Shown: positions 11,124 to 23,407, counted from the first letter of the stretch. The stretch: 64,000 nt of DNA from Uloborus plumipes (GCA_038373865.1 JAXGGA010002061.1:62001-126000); one strand, 5' to 3'. The notes: generated by a model from the letters alone, not told the origin. Translations and numbers: made by a program.

Positions 11124-12239
11124 CTAAGGACATAAGAAGTACCTGCCGTACCAGTTAAAATACTCAGATGAGTGATTAAGGTAAGATTTTTATAATTTGC
11201 GTGTTAAAGAATAAAAACTACTCAGTTTAATTTAATATCCTGTACACATACAGCAAAAAAAAAGAAAAAAAAAATAAAAATAAAAATAAGGAAAATTCTT
11301 CCTTTTTTTTCAGAATGAAAATTGGAGCTTCATAGGAGATAGTTGTGTGTGCGTGGATTATTATAGAAACAATATGCTCACAACCAAACCTCGGAGGTCA
11401 CACATCTGGACAACGTTCTGGATTTAGATCGATTCGCACTAGATATGAACTTTGACTGCATATGTGTTACTTTGGTTTCAACGAGATACCCAAGTTGCTG
11501 ACTTAGCACCAGAAAAACAATGGTTTTTCTTTTAAAATTAAAAGTTTTAAATTTGTTTCTTGCACTATGAGCCCGCTGAGTACTTTCACAATAAAAAATG
11601 GAATCCCCCCCCCCTTAATGTTGTAATCCAAATGCAGTGAGAGAGCAAATACTATACCAAAACTTCAAATTTCAATGGAAAGGTAATTGTAATTCAGTAA
11701 AATCAAGCGGGAAAAATCTTGAGGGACACGGATTTGGATACTGGATATGAACCCAGAAAAAAGGTTTGACCGAATAGGTTACCGTTCGGTTGTGAGAAGG
11801 GTTAAAATTTGCTTATTTGGGTTCAGAACTGCAACGCATTTTTTTTTTCTGGATTTTGCACAGTGTTTGCCGTTTCGAAACACATTTGGCTTCACTCTTT
11901 AGTACCATTGTGTGTGCGTGTGGGGGGGGGGGGTACATTCTGTATTCGTTACGCTTGCTCAATGTTCATTTTGCAAGCAATAGCAAGAAAAGCTTAACCC
12001 CAAAGTTAACCTCAATGGAAAACGTTGCTTTTCTGAGCTAAACTAGCAACTTTGGGCCCACGTTACTGCCGAACTGGAATGTATGAAGTTGAAAAGCTAT
12101 ACTTTGGTTTATATCTGGTGCGAATTTACCTAAATACACACTTTCATTCAGACTGGTGATTATCAAGATCATGTCGTTTTTCTCAACCCAGATTTCCCAA
12201 CCATTTTCGGCTCACGAGCTTGGTTGTGCAGTACATTTA
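11124..12239. other. AT-rich stretch with simple A-rich repeats, nothing assigned
   Basis: An A-rich low-complexity run (about 11250-11310) and short C- and G-runs (11604, 11922) are visible. The small open frames at 11809-12041 cross the G-run and show no family motif. Confidence 0.3.
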
Positions 12240-12521
12240 AGGCCATATCACACGATAGAAATTACAGGCGAGCGTAACCGCAAAAGCAATCGTCAACTCT
12301 ATCTGGAACCTGTTTTTCCACGTGTTTCCACCAACAATTGCTCTAAAACCCTCGTGTGAAAAGGAAATGGCAGTTGCTCCTAATAGAGGCAATTTTTTTC
12401 TCTGCCCTGGGAAAAAATTGCTTCTAATTTTAGGCAACTTACGGAAGAACCAATCAGGGAGCTGGAATTTTGTGACGTCAGCAACCCCTTCGCTACGAAG
12501 TGGCGTGAAACATTCGTGAAG

Positions 12522-12698
12522 ATGGCGATCATGGCGGTGAATGTTGATGTAGAGTGGAGCTCTGAAATTACAGATTTTTTAATCAACGAAGTGCGAATGA
12601 AAGATCATTTATAAAACCTGCACTCTCCAGCGTACAAGTTGCGAACGTCAAAAAGATTTTCGTATGAGGAAATAGCTAGAAAAATGACCAGTTTTTAT
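12522..12698 (+). pseudogene. MADF/Myb-like accessory ORF remnant
   Basis: From ATG at 12522 the frame reads VEWSSEITDFLINEVRMKDH, a stop at the position normally held by W or a charged residue, then NLHSPAYKLRTSKRFSYEE and IARKM. The spacing of W, a hydrophobic helix ending in a LI..V pattern, SP.YK and WEEIA-like EEIA matches MADF/SANT-like DNA-binding domains. Only the first half of the domain is present and it carries an in-frame TAA at 12612-12614, so it is inactive. Such a protein is the usual second ORF of PIF/Harbinger transposons, where it assists the transposase. Confidence 0.5.
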
Positions 12699-12699
12699 T

Positions 12700-13800
12700 T
12701 CAGACGTTTTGCTGCGGGGGGGCACTTGGAGAATCCGGAGGGGATGGGATCATGGGGGTGGCTTAAAATTGCATTGCGGGGACTTTTTTTCGATAAATTT
12801 GCCCACTTCCCATTTGAGCCCTAAAATTGCTCCCCCCCCCACCTTTTCGAAAATGACCTCCCACAAAACCAGAAGCTAAATCCGCACTTGCCAAGGGAGT
12901 GGATGTGGACCACCTCTCTTCCCTCTGAAATAAATTGAAAACTACATTCTCTCAATAAAAACTTTAACATTTTGAAATATCAATTTGTAAATTTGCCTTA
13001 ATAATTGACTTGACAGCAGGGATGAAACCAGGACTTGAAACCAACTTTGGATGTTAGGGGAAGGCAAAGGGTCCACAGACTCTCCCCCCAGAATTTTCCA
13101 AAATTGAAATACCAGAAAATGCAATTAAAGTCATGTTTGAGAAAAAATAGACAAGAATTGGAGTCGGATGCCCCCCCCCCCCCGCCCCGAGAAAGCTTTG
13201 AAATTTTAGGTACAAAAATGCAACTATCGACAACCTTTGGTAATAGTAGAGGAAAAAGAATGCGATTTGATATTCTCTTCCAAAACGTGTTCGAAATTGA
13301 AGTCATGATTAGGCAATTTCAAGCCATATCTTTGACGACGTTGTGTAAACGGATGGAGTTCACGAATAATTTAAAAATTGATACTCTAAAAACGTATTTG
13401 TAGACTATCTTTTATAACATTACAAAAATTGATGCAGCTCAGCACTCTTCTTGGAAGTCAACCCCCCACCGAAAAAAAAAGAAAACTGTAGGCGATTTTT
13501 AATGACTTCAAGGGAAAAAGAAGGGGGTTCAAATACAACCTCTCTCCGACAGTTTTCCAAAATTGATACTCTAGAAGGCAATTGAAGGCCACCTTTGATG
13601 CCCCCTCCCCCATGATGAAAGTTTTAAAATTTTCGTTAATACTTTTATATTTATTTGTTAAATATTTACTTGCCTATTTTTTTATTTTTTTTTACTGTAA
13701 TTTATTTTTTGTATGTTAGGGCAAACTGAGTTTTCCTCCGGGGGGCAGTTGACTTTCTCCGCGGGGGCAGTGCCCCCCCCCGAAGAGATGCCTGAAAGAA
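12700..13800. repeat. C/G-homopolymer-rich repeats
   Basis: Several short segments bear C-runs of 8-12 (12832, 13171, 13460, 13604, 13773) linked by phrases such as CCAAAATTGAAATACC and CCAAAATTGATACTCTAG. This looks like diverged copies of a short dispersed unit inside the Harbinger-like element. The open frames at 12998-13403 cross these runs and are not credible genes. Confidence 0.35.
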
Positions 13801-13969
13801 ACATTGAAAATGACAATCATATTTATCCAAGCATTCAAGTTCATAGCATCCAAGTTGAATTCTTCTGAGTAGCCATGACCTTGACCAATTGTTTCTTCCT
13901 CTTCCTCCGTTTCATAATGGCACCAACAATTTAAAAAAAAAAGACACAATGCAGCTATTGCAGCTTTAA

Positions 13970-14625
13970 TCTACTTATATTAAAAACTGAGTATCTTTCT
14001 TTCTAACTATCTTTCTATCTTTCTATGTCACGCTTATTTCTCCTGAACGCCAATGAACTGAAAGTCGAACCAGGTACCGATAGATAGGTAATTTTTCAGG
14101 CTTCATTAGTTTCAATCTATATGATTATACGATTTTAATTAGCGAAGATATCAATTAATAAGTAGTCAAGTTTAAAGCGATTAAGCCTAATAAATGATTA
14201 CATATGAAATCCATTCTTGCAAACCGTCGTTGCTATGAAACAGTGATAACAATGATAATGAGAATTTGGAATGAAGGCTTAACTGAATCAAACACGAAAC
14301 TCATAAGCGGGTTACTTACGTAGTATTTTTATCGCTAGCTACTGGTAATATTTTTAAACATTCATTTGTTGAAAAGCCATCTACTTATGTTAAAAACTGA
14401 GTATCTATGTCTGCTTTTTTAATTTGAGCGAGCTGAACTTACTGAAACTCTCCTCACCATCTTGAAGGCGCGTAGCATCTCAATAATTCGTATGATTTTT
14501 TTTGATGCAGGAAAAAAGTGAAGGCGTGAAGCGCCTGTTAGCGAGCCGCCTTGGCGGGGAGTAGTTTCTTGAAAATTTCCTTACTACTTTCATGGCACGA
14601 AGTGCCCGTGCAACGCCGGGCCAGG
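13970..14625 (+). mobile_element. Helitron-like insertion, two 5' starts and one 3' hairpin
   Basis: TCTACTTATATTAAAAACTG follows an A at 13969-13970, and TCTACTTATGTTAAAAACTG recurs at 14380. Both resemble the TC-starting 5' ends of animal Helitrons. Near 14594-14621 lie the hairpin GGCAC-GAA-GTGCC and GCCCGTGCAACGCCGGGC, which resembles the conserved 3' hairpin. The expected CTRR terminus just after it is not clear, so the 3' end is degenerate. No RepHel is encoded. Two starts suggest one copy inserted in or joined to another. Confidence 0.4.
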
Positions 14626-14697
14626 TGCGTGGTATGTCTTGAAATCGAATGAACATTAAATTCTATCAAATAATATAACTTCAAAATGAGGTAAAAG

Positions 14698-14886
14698 TTA
14701 GAGAAGGGGCACGTTATGCATCAACATGCCGCAGGAAGCTAATCTAGCTGCCCTGGCAGCTAGTTCATCCATAAATGCCGAAAACGAGCTTCGATCACGC
14801 GGTGCAATTATCTGGCTTTCTCGTAGAAAAACGATGAACGTTCTGACGCAAGCAGAAGGATAAAGATCAGAAAATAGAGCCCTCAC
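14698..14886 (-). pseudogene. Possible coding remnant near the right end of the Harbinger-like element
   Basis: A 62-codon open frame includes RESQIIAPRDRSSFSAFMDE and an alanine-rich LAARAARLAS segment. Composition and GC content are higher than the surroundings, which suggests former coding sequence of the host element. I do not recognise a domain. Confidence 0.25.
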
Positions 14887-15021
14887 CCAAGAGAAACGCG
14901 AGCAACCGTATGAGCAACTGTTAGCAACCCTATAGGCAATCTCCTGCCGGAAAATTTCCGCTTACGGTTGCCGATACAGATACGATTGCTTTTAATTTTC
15001 TCTCGTGTGATATGGCCTTTA

Positions 15022-17308
15022 GATAAATTTGCTATTACGAGGGTGTTCATTTATATGCAAATTGCACATCCTATGAGGACAAACACTCCACTGAAGCACG
15101 CCTAACGTCATGCCAGTTTATAAACTCACTGAAATTATAAAAAGTTGTAAGCTTTTTATATACATTCTTTAATTTGTCTTTTAAACTTATTTGCTCTTTC
15201 TGAACTGTTTCTGTTAAAAACATTAGGAATACATGCTTTTTTCAACATTTTTATAATGTATCTATCTACTTTAATTTACCAAAGATGTTTTTTGGACATG
15301 TTGCAAAAAAAAAAAAGTTAAAGAAAAGCTGTGAAAACTGTGGAGAAGGGGGGGGAGGTCACCGGTAGTCTCATTTGAAATGCGTACCACAAGTAAGAAC
15401 TCAGAATGAAATGTAATTTAAATTTGGTATAAAATAATCAATCTTAAACGAAAATAAAAGAATCTATTTGTCAACGAAAGGGAATAAAGAATGTTTAATT
15501 AGCACGTTAATTGAAATCGATTTCCTCTTACACGCATTATCCTACCTAACCGACTAATTACTTTGATTCCTACAAGTCAATTGACTCTTAATGTGTTTTC
15601 TTAAGTAATTAAAGGTACTTTTGAACATTTCTGAAACAAACAAACAGTGAAGCGTTCTCAAGAATCATATTGATACATTTTAATTTGATTAATATTTTAA
15701 AGATATATTAAAAATAAATGCTATATTCTGTTCACTACTAAGATTCTGTTTACTACTACGCTAAGTCAAGTTTGCTCTCAGAAACAGCAATGAAAGGCAT
15801 TTCTAAATGAAATTGTTGGCACGAAACCTTATGTATCAACGCTCTTTCTAGAAATAAGTAGCGAATTCACGCAATCATTTGTTTTAGTTTCCATATACAC
15901 GCACTTTTAAATACAAAAGGATTTGTATGCAAAATGTTTCTGATTATGAAGTAAGATACAAAAACAATATGTTTGCATTGTTTTAATAAAGAAGAGGACA
16001 CTTCGCAGACATGAATTTAAAAATTAAAACCATATAATTGTGTTGTAGGACACAGGGAGCAATTTAATCAGCTATGTATAACATGAAAACGATGCGACTG
16101 GCACAAATACCGGCTCTAATTTTTAGATTATTTGAAAAAAATATATAAATAAACTAGTTATATACCATTATTTTGATTTGAAACGAATCAGATAGTACAC
16201 AGAAACTACTGATACTACTGTTACTGTTGCACGTAAGAGAACCATTACATCGGTTCAAAAGGCAGTTGCATGCCAATTAGCTACCTTTAATTCATTTCAC
16301 GGCACTTATAGACGTACAACTAGTGAGAAACTACTTGGCATACGCGCGTTTTACCAGATGCGAAAAAAAAAAAAAAAGATTTTTATCTACCCACTGTACA
16401 TGCTAATGGGATTAGTACTGACATGTTATACAAATTAGCTAAAACAGCTTTGTGCTAAATCCCCCCGGACACTTTTTCTTGCCAGATGGCTAATAAAATT
16501 AAATACGGTGTTTTAATTGAGTATAGGTACATTTCCCTCCAGGGTCTTCCGTACCTACCACAGCACGTGGTTTAACTGCTTGGCTGGGGCCTTGAACGTG
16601 GCTTGGTCGGAAGATCTTGGCGTGTAAGAGACAGAATGTAATATTATTATATAAAACGTACATTTCAAAACAATTTTATTTTATAACATATGCTAGAAAA
16701 ATTGTTTCAAAGGGTTTCAAGGGGGTTATGTAGGTAAAAGATTTCATCTACTCTGTAAACCGTTCAAATATCATACACTCGATTTTTTTTATGATAACCT
16801 TTCTACCACAACTATTTTTAAAACAGAAATTAAAAAAAATATATACAGTTTTTAAATAATAATGAAAACTACACTTAGCAAAATTGCACAATTTTGCACA
16901 TTTGGAAAAGCTATAATAAACCCTGACAAATACGCTAAGTCCAAAACGCCAGAATCTTAAAGTTTTGAGAGTATAAATTTGATTAATGACGATCCAAATC
17001 CGATTTAACAATTAACAGATGATCGAAACATATCTCAGATTTATGATTTATCCAAATAAATGTCAGAACACCTATTTTAAAATTTAAATATTTGACACCT
17101 TAAAAAGGATGAGATGTGTTTTACAAAATAATTGTAACTAAGTGCATTAAATTTCCAGTGAAATAGTATGGTCATAGTGAAAAATAAATATTTTTTCTGT
17201 TACTTAACAGCTATCCTGAGACTCAACTCTATATAAATACCTGCCAGAAAATTTTATCGCTATTACAAGTATATTTCATTATTAGGTCATCACTTGTTAT
17301 TTTTAAAA
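15022..17308. other. AT-rich stretch, nothing assigned
   Basis: Mostly AT-rich sequence without inverted ends or credible ORFs. A GC-richer patch at 16540-16635 has a weak inverted pair (GTCTTCCG and CGGAAGATC) but its six-frame translations show no family I know. The open frame at 16748-17011 is AT-driven. Confidence 0.3.
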
Positions 17309-17310
17309 TA

Positions 17311-18189
17311 CAGGGTGCGGCAGAGAAACTTGCTGATTTTAATTGGATGCTAATTAGCAAGGCGTGGTTAGAAAGGAGTGGAAAGAGTTTCATTTTAACG
17401 AAGGGGTCCTGAAGTTCTGTTATATCAAATAGTCGACGTCATGCATTGGACAAAAGAGCAACACACGTTCGCCATCGAGGCTCACTTTTCAAATAATCAT
17501 TCGATTGTCGCAGTTCAACCTGCCTTCCGAACTCGGTTCAAAATTCATTTCGTTCCTGGCCGGGAATCTATTGTTTTGTGGGTGAAAACATTAAGGGAAA
17601 GTGGGAGTGTGGCAAAAAAATGCCCAGGACGTCAACAAACTTCCTTAACTCCAGAAAACGTCGAGAAAGCGTCTTTTTAGCGCTCTCTCAGGCGTTCGGC
17701 GCGTAAACACGCTGCTGCTCTGGGGATTTCTGATCGCACACTGAGACGAATTTTTCACAACGAACTCCAATTTCCTACAAAATGTCGTTCAACTTCCACA
17801 GCCTTTCACGCCTCTTCTCTTTGAGGGGACGAAACGTGACCGGCGCGCTCCCCCGATTTGACACCCTGCGACTATTTTTATGGGGGTATCTCAAGTCTAT
17901 CATTTGCAACGACAAACCCTGGACCTTGCAACATTTGAAGAATAACATCCGACTCGCTATCACCAACATCCCAGTCGATTTGCTGGAAAGAATGGAGCAA
18001 AACTTTAAACCTTGGGTAGATCAGTGCATCATTAATGGGAGCCACCATTTGCCCGATGTAATTTTTAAATCTTGTTAAAATAAAAATTCAGAATATGTAC
18101 AATATCTTCTAAAAAGAAATAAATTGATACATGAAATACTTTTTTTTTTACTGACTTTTCAAATCAGCAAGTTTCTCTGCCGCACCCTG
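17311..18189 (+). mobile_element. Mariner-like element, internally deleted
   Basis: The inverted ends CAGGGTGCGGCAGAGAAACT and its complement at 18160-18189 are perfect for about 28 bases and flanked by TA on both sides. Two coding remnants on the plus strand belong to the same transposase. An intact element of this type would be about 1.3 kb, and at 879 bases this copy lacks the catalytic core. It resembles the large mariner/Tc1 relatives common in arachnid and insect genomes whose transposase begins with a Mos1-type helix-turn-helix. Confidence 0.8.
17441..18078 (+). pseudogene. Mariner-like transposase, frameshifted and core-deleted
   Basis: The N-terminus starts at ATG 17441 with WTKEQHTFAIEAHF, then AFRTRFK and SIVLWVKTLRE, which is a Mos1-type DNA-binding region. 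It ends in a stop at 17680. In another frame, 17684-17760 continues with RSLRRSARKHAAALGISDRT and LRRIFHNELQF, the second helix-turn-helix. After a deletion junction near 17850, a third frame (17782-18078) gives LFLWGYLKS, LKNNIRLAITNIP and a C-terminal HHLPDVIFK. FLWGYLK follows the third catalytic residue in this family. The DDE core is missing and the frame is broken at least twice. Confidence 0.75.
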
Positions 18190-18191
18190 TA

Positions 18192-20459
18192 CTATATCAT
18201 TAGATTTTACTCCCTGATGTTGTTAGAGTTTGCTTGTTCTTTCTCTTTTCCACGCTGAATTTTCCTTTCAGAATTAAATTGACTCATTAAATTTGTAGGA
18301 TGTTCATTCATCCTCCAAGTGCAAACTTGGACTTGAGTCACTAATGATTTTCCGGATCGCGAAGTGATCAAATCAAAATGCACTAATTCCAAAATAATGT
18401 AAAATTGCTTGTGACTTGCGCACTTGCTGCATTTGTAAGGATCCGTTTGCATAGTGAGCATTTTTTTTAAGGCATGATCCGACATCGGGTTTGGATGCCA
18501 ACATAAGTTGTAGATAAGTTTTACCAAACCATCAACCGAAATAAAGTTTTTAATACAATTTTTTAGTCAAAGCCTCGTTGCATGAACTAAAGATTAAACT
18601 TTCATTCACATGTTTTAATGTTTTTTTGGGGATTTGAATGCAGCTGCTTTCAAATTCCATAAGATACTACGTCACAATTTCGACAATTATTGGATGCATT
18701 TTATGGTATTCATGAAGCAGCAAAGGAAACAAACAGTTGTAGTTTGTTTTAATTTGCCAATGAATATATGTAACAGTTTTAATTATATTAAAGTAGAGCG
18801 TAAAATTAAATACATCATTTTCCGCTTAATATAACTAATTTATGTTTAGCATAGTTATTCAAATTAGAAAAATAAAATGCAAATTTTCATTGTGCATATT
18901 TTCAAAAATACGAGTGTAATGCATGATTAAATTAATACTATAGTTCATGTTATGAGAAAAATACTTGTAAAAAACAGAAACAAGTGTTGTCAGAAATAGG
19001 GTGTTAAAAATATTCCGTATGTAACTGTTTTAGCAAGAATAACTGTTAAGTACATCGCAATATATAAAATGTCTTTGATGAAGATATCTTATTCTCGAGA
19101 TATTCGTAGAATTAAGAAGTCATTACTTCTCCCAAAGGGAAATTTATAATCACGTGGAAGTCGTTAATCTTGAAATAAATTAGTCTGTTGTTTGAAAGTA
19201 ATTAGCTGACACCTTAATTTAACATTTTCTTTAAAATTATTAATAGACCATTATTCAGATCTACCTTGAGTTTTAATTAATAAACCTGAACTGTCAATTA
19301 AATTGTCACACAATTAGAAACTGAAACGAATCCAAGAATTAATGATTAAAATGAAAATATTCAATATTTGATAAACTTACACAAAGGAGGCAATACTCGA
19401 AATTAAAAGGAAAAGCAACTAAGCTTCAAGAGTAAAAATTAATATACGCTCGTATTAATCATCATTGTTTTATGTTAACTATAGTTTTTTTTAATTTTTT
19501 ATAATTCTTAAATGAACTTGCAGATGTTTTTTGTAGAAAATTTTAGATAAAGGGAAATATGAAAGTCGTAAAAGTATACTAATATTGACGAGATGATATT
19601 CTTTAAGCTTCCTATATTAAACAAAATTTTAGCTTTTTGAACAATAAATGTTGATGAGAGTTTGCTCAAACGTTATTGATGTTACTATAGTTTTGTAATT
19701 ATTTTAACTAGCTGGCTTCAATGGCTAGATGGTTTGCTGGTTTGAAAAAGTCATTTTTTTCTTAATGTGCAATTCACTTATTATCTAAAGCAAGCCTTCT
19801 TCGGGGGCTTCTTAAATAAATTGAGTAGCTGCAATCTATCAATTTAAACCTATATGATATATTTATTTTTATGTATATCTTTATCTAATTACCTTGTATT
19901 TATTAATGAATATATGTTTATAGTTTAGTCTACGTATCCGTTTATAATTCTATTAATACCTAACGGTCTACATTTTCGGACTTTAGGTATTGCTGAAATG
20001 TTAGATAATTTACATAACTCACAATGACGCACATTTATTTCGAAATGTTATATTAGAGAATATTTAACTGTTACAAGCTCTTACATTGTTACACATTCTT
20101 AACAGTTAGAAGACAGTTACGTTGAGTTTGATTACTGACAGTAAAGCACACCTGAACTATTAGTTCTGGTTGTTGCCTTAGATAAAAAGAGCAAAAAATC
20201 CATAAACCCAAAATGACATTTTCTGTAATCAATTTTTCCAAAATTTGACTCCTAGGTGTCCTTTGTCGACAAAAACGATAGATGTGTACTACATTTTTTA
20301 GTATTAACCGTTTTCCTGGAACGCGCGATACACACATACAGAAACCTCCTGTTTTATTGTATGAATATAAGTTATATCTACGTTTTTTAAGATATCATAT
20401 AAGTTCATTAATAAAAAAATTAACAGCTTTTTTACGTAGAAGTATATTCATGAGAATTA
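18192..20459. other. AT-rich stretch, nothing assigned
   Basis: No element ends found. The longest open frame (18207-18527, minus, 106 codons) contains CSKCASHK but no recognisable fold, and it starts and ends in ordinary AT-rich sequence. I do not call it a gene. Confidence 0.3.
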
Positions 20460-20467
20460 TACGCCAG

Positions 20468-20634
20468 CAGGGACGTCATTTCATGTTTTTCTAGGGGGGG
20501 GGGGACAAAGGGTCCAAACACAATGCAATTTTGCGGGAAAACATAAAAAACACGCCCACTTATATGCAAATACATTGATTTCTCAAAGCCAGGGGGGCAA
20601 TTGACCTCCCCTGCCCCCCTAAATGACGGGCCTG
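20468..20634. mobile_element. hAT-like MITE with 8-base target duplication
   Basis: The ends are CAGGGACGTCATTT and AAATGACGGGCCTG, imperfect inverted repeats starting CAGG. The flanks TACGCCAG (20460-20467) and TACGCTAG (20635-20642) differ by one base, giving an 8-base duplication typical of hAT elements. The interior is a G-run, AAAGGGTCCAAACACAATGC, then GATTTCTCAAAG and a G-run/C-run. A diverged relative lies at 23408-23539 and a further partial one may lie near 9790-9955. Confidence 0.6.
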
Positions 20635-20642
20635 TACGCTAG

Positions 20643-21065
20643 CGATAAGTCTTCGATCAAAACTTTCTGAAACGTGTATCTTTCACTAACTTTCGGTAAA
20701 ATTCCACGCTACCCGTCTTAAAATATAACTTTGAAATCAGCCAGAAGCGCTTCTAGCCATGTTCTTTGTTCATTTTATGAGATCAAAAAAAAAAAAAAAA
20801 AAAGTAAAATGAATGAAAATTTGAAAGATGGGTACTCTTTAGCAGTATCTTTTCAGGTAGCTGTGAAGATTTTTGCTTCGCTCTTTTATTTTGTATGACA
20901 GGAGATACAATACAGCAGCTTAACGATGATTCTTGCTCTTCCTTTGAAATCTTCCAGGGCTTTCGAAAGGGAAAGCCTGTTAGATGACCTGCTCCGTGAG
21001 AGAAAGTTAAGGATTACCCTAAAGTTCACAGAGAAAAATCCTTGGTGAAAAGAAAAGAGCTCTAC
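20643..21065. other. Unassigned spacer
   Basis: Contains an A-run (20786-20803) and moderately GC-balanced sequence. No ORF, hairpin or repeat recognised. Confidence 0.3.
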
Positions 21066-21860
21066 AGCTTAACTTCTGAATCCCCATTGAGTAATGAGAT
21101 CTGAATCACTCTTTTGTCTTTTAAAATATATGGAGATTTTTTTCTTAATACGATTTATGTATATTAAGTTAAAACGTTTTGCTCTTTTATTCCACGGTAA
21201 ATCTTTCATTCAACTAAATGATAATTCAATGTTTCAAATTCAGTTTTTACCGCAAATTGTTCTAGCTTATTTTCGTGGTTAAATAATTTTAGTAAATTAA
21301 AATAATAAAGTTATAATAAATGGAGGCGGTTTGCATATAAAGCTACGTTTGTGAACTTAGTTCATCTGCTTACACTGAAATTGCGTACATATCTAGTGTG
21401 GCGTTTTTACATATGTGCATTTTAAATAAACAGAACAGATTATTAACATATTTTATTTACAGAAAAACAAAAACATTTATTGTGGATTCAGAAGTTCAAG
21501 TCTATTTCTTAAGTTCTCAATACCCATTGAGTAATAAGATCTGAATTACTCTTAGTCTTTTAAAATATATGAAGATTTCTTTTTTTTCTTAATACAATTT
21601 ATGTATATTAAGTAAAAAACTGTCAAATTTATATTTTAACACAAATTACTCTCGCCTCCGTTTGTGGTTAAGTAATTTCAGTAAAAATAAAAGAATAGAT
21701 AAAAGAATAGAGTTAAAAATAAGCGAAAGTGTTTGAAGATAGAATACTATACGTTTGTAAATTTAGTTCATCTGTTTACACTTGAACTACGTAAGTGAAA
21801 GATGTGGACTCGCTTGGATTTTTTATACTTGCATTTTAGTTTAAATTCCAGGAGAGCAAA
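21066..21860 (+). repeat. Tandem duplication, period about 440
   Basis: CCCATTGAGTAATGAGATCT at 21083 recurs as CCCATTGAGTAATAAGATCT at 21523. The match continues through AATATATGGAGATTT, TTTATGTATATTAAGT, GTGGTTAA(A/G)TAATTT and TTAGTTCATCTG(C/T)TTACACT. The units are about 80-85 percent alike with small indels. Neither contains a meaningful ORF. Confidence 0.65.
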
Positions 21861-23405
21861 TAAAGACAAATTTTAGTATTCCGTAAACTTATTCATGAAC
21901 TAAAAATACGATCTAAAGTTTTATTATTGTTAGCATAAAAGTAAAAAACTTTACTTTGTACTGGATCATTGTATGTGTATTTCTGATCTAACTTGAGAGG
22001 TGACGGAGACAGACAAATTTCAATGAACAAAATCTAGAGTTTATTTTTACAAAAAACCCTTAAGCACGTATTCGTGCATCCAGAAAACTGAAAATAGAAT
22101 ATACTTATTATACATGAAGTTTGTTGCAGAAATCAAGTCCCCAGTGGACGTCAAAACCAGCTGAATCATGTTTATACGTTGTTCTTTTGTTGGTGGTAGT
22201 CATAATGGAATATCGCCGTAACGAAGACGTAAAACACCTCACGGGCAGACGTCAAACGAACCACAACACATCATTCAGCAACGGTCAAAGTGAGCTCCAG
22301 CCAACAAGCCACCAATCTTCAATCTCCTATCTCCCATCTTGCACATCAGTCCACATGAGTTTATATGGCTCCACATGCTCATTTGCATAGTCACGCGCAT
22401 GCATAATTTACATACACACTTGGAAAAAATAATTGCATTAGTGAATTACGAATCAAAAACGCGGTATGTAAATGCGGTTAGAATAAGTGTTGAAAATTAT
22501 TATTATTTTTTTTTTAAACTAACCACAGCCAGACCACCGGCGATAAACTTAAACATATATTTTTTTCGAGTTCTGGAGTGACAAGAACATAATGTTTGCT
22601 AACAACTATCTGCATATGTTTATATAGTTAAGTAGTACATAAATTAATCAAGTAAGTTAATCCGCATAACTTGCAAATATTTGCATTTGCCTCTCTTAAC
22701 AGACGTTCATTATGTACGATAATATAGGCTGGTAAGCAGTACAAGCTTATAGCATCATTGAATTGAAATTTCGTTTATGAAATAATTCACTGATCACAAA
22801 GTGGGTAGGCCAATTCATTAAAGATTTTTTTGTGTATGGAATACGATTAATAATTCATCGTACTTGGCAAAGTAATTGCATAATTTACTTTTCATGGTGA
22901 CATTTTTCGAGAATATTTTTCACTAGAAAATGTGTATATGTAGTGATTATTAAAACAAACAATATTTACTTTGGAAATAAGATAAAATACACTTAATAGA
23001 TTAGGAGTACTTTTGAGAAAATATTTATAATACATTTAAGTACACTCGTGAAATCGCTGTTTTCTTTCGTACAAATATAATTTCAACAACTTTAGCTACC
23101 AGTCAACAGAATCTCCTGATATAATATTGTTAGATTTTTTGCGTCACTGAATCATTTGCAATTCATAACATGAATGCAAGCCTATAGAATGGTCTTCCCT
23201 GGAAAAAATGTGTCTATTTTCAAACGCCAGTAAACATCTGCCCTTAGAATCCAGGTGACTGAAAATATCATTGCAAAAACTGCTGTTATAAAAACAGAGT
23301 GTTCCAAACTTGCAGCAGAAAGTTTTCCAAAAAGCGTGCTACAAAGAAGTGTTTTAAAAGAGCCACTCTGAGTCAGTGTTAAAAAAATATTATTACCAGT
23401 TTTTC
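21861..23405. other. Unassigned stretch with one GC-richer patch
   Basis: At 22121-22400 base composition is more balanced. An 89-codon plus frame reads EYRRNEDVKHLTGRRQTNHN without a known domain. On the minus strand the same patch has ATGCAAAT (about 22390) and CATATAAACTC (about 22360). It may be a host exon or promoter, but I cannot support either. The remainder is AT-rich. Confidence 0.25.
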
Positions 23406-23407
23406 CA

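Larger units (their letters stand above)
12240..15018. mobile_element. PIF/Harbinger-like element with internal insertions
   Basis: The ends AGGCCATATCACACGA (12240-12255) and TCGTGTGATATGGCCT (15003-15018) are perfect inverted repeats of 16 bases flanked on both sides by TTA. A three-base TTA/TAA duplication is characteristic of PIF/Harbinger. Subterminal sequences also correspond, with AGCAATCGT near 12284 and ACGATTGCTT near 14983. A MADF-like coding remnant near the left end (12522-12698) fits the accessory Myb/MADF-like ORF of Harbinger elements. No DDE transposase is left. The interior has C/G homopolymer-rich repeats at 12700-13900 and a Helitron-like insertion at 13970-14625. Confidence 0.65.

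Noticed and set aside
12998..13403. Overlapping 102- and 122-codon frames on opposite strands.
   Set aside because: Both pass through C/G homopolymers and encode proline or glycine runs; this is repeat sequence inside the Harbinger-like element.
16623..16635. GTGTAAGAGACAG resembles the end of a sequencing-library transposase adapter.
   Set aside because: The adapter has two extra bases (GTGTATAAGAGACAG) and the upstream sequence does not match it; a short chance similarity is more likely than contamination.
18207..18527. 106-codon minus-strand open frame with a CxxC motif.
   Set aside because: No second metal-binding pair, no conserved fold seen, and no splice or promoter context; AT-rich DNA of this length can produce it by chance.
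22350..22400. Minus-strand ATGCAAAT octamer and a TATA-like CATATAAA 25-30 bases apart, like a core promoter.
   Set aside because: Both words are common in AT-rich DNA and no gene start follows that I can recognise.
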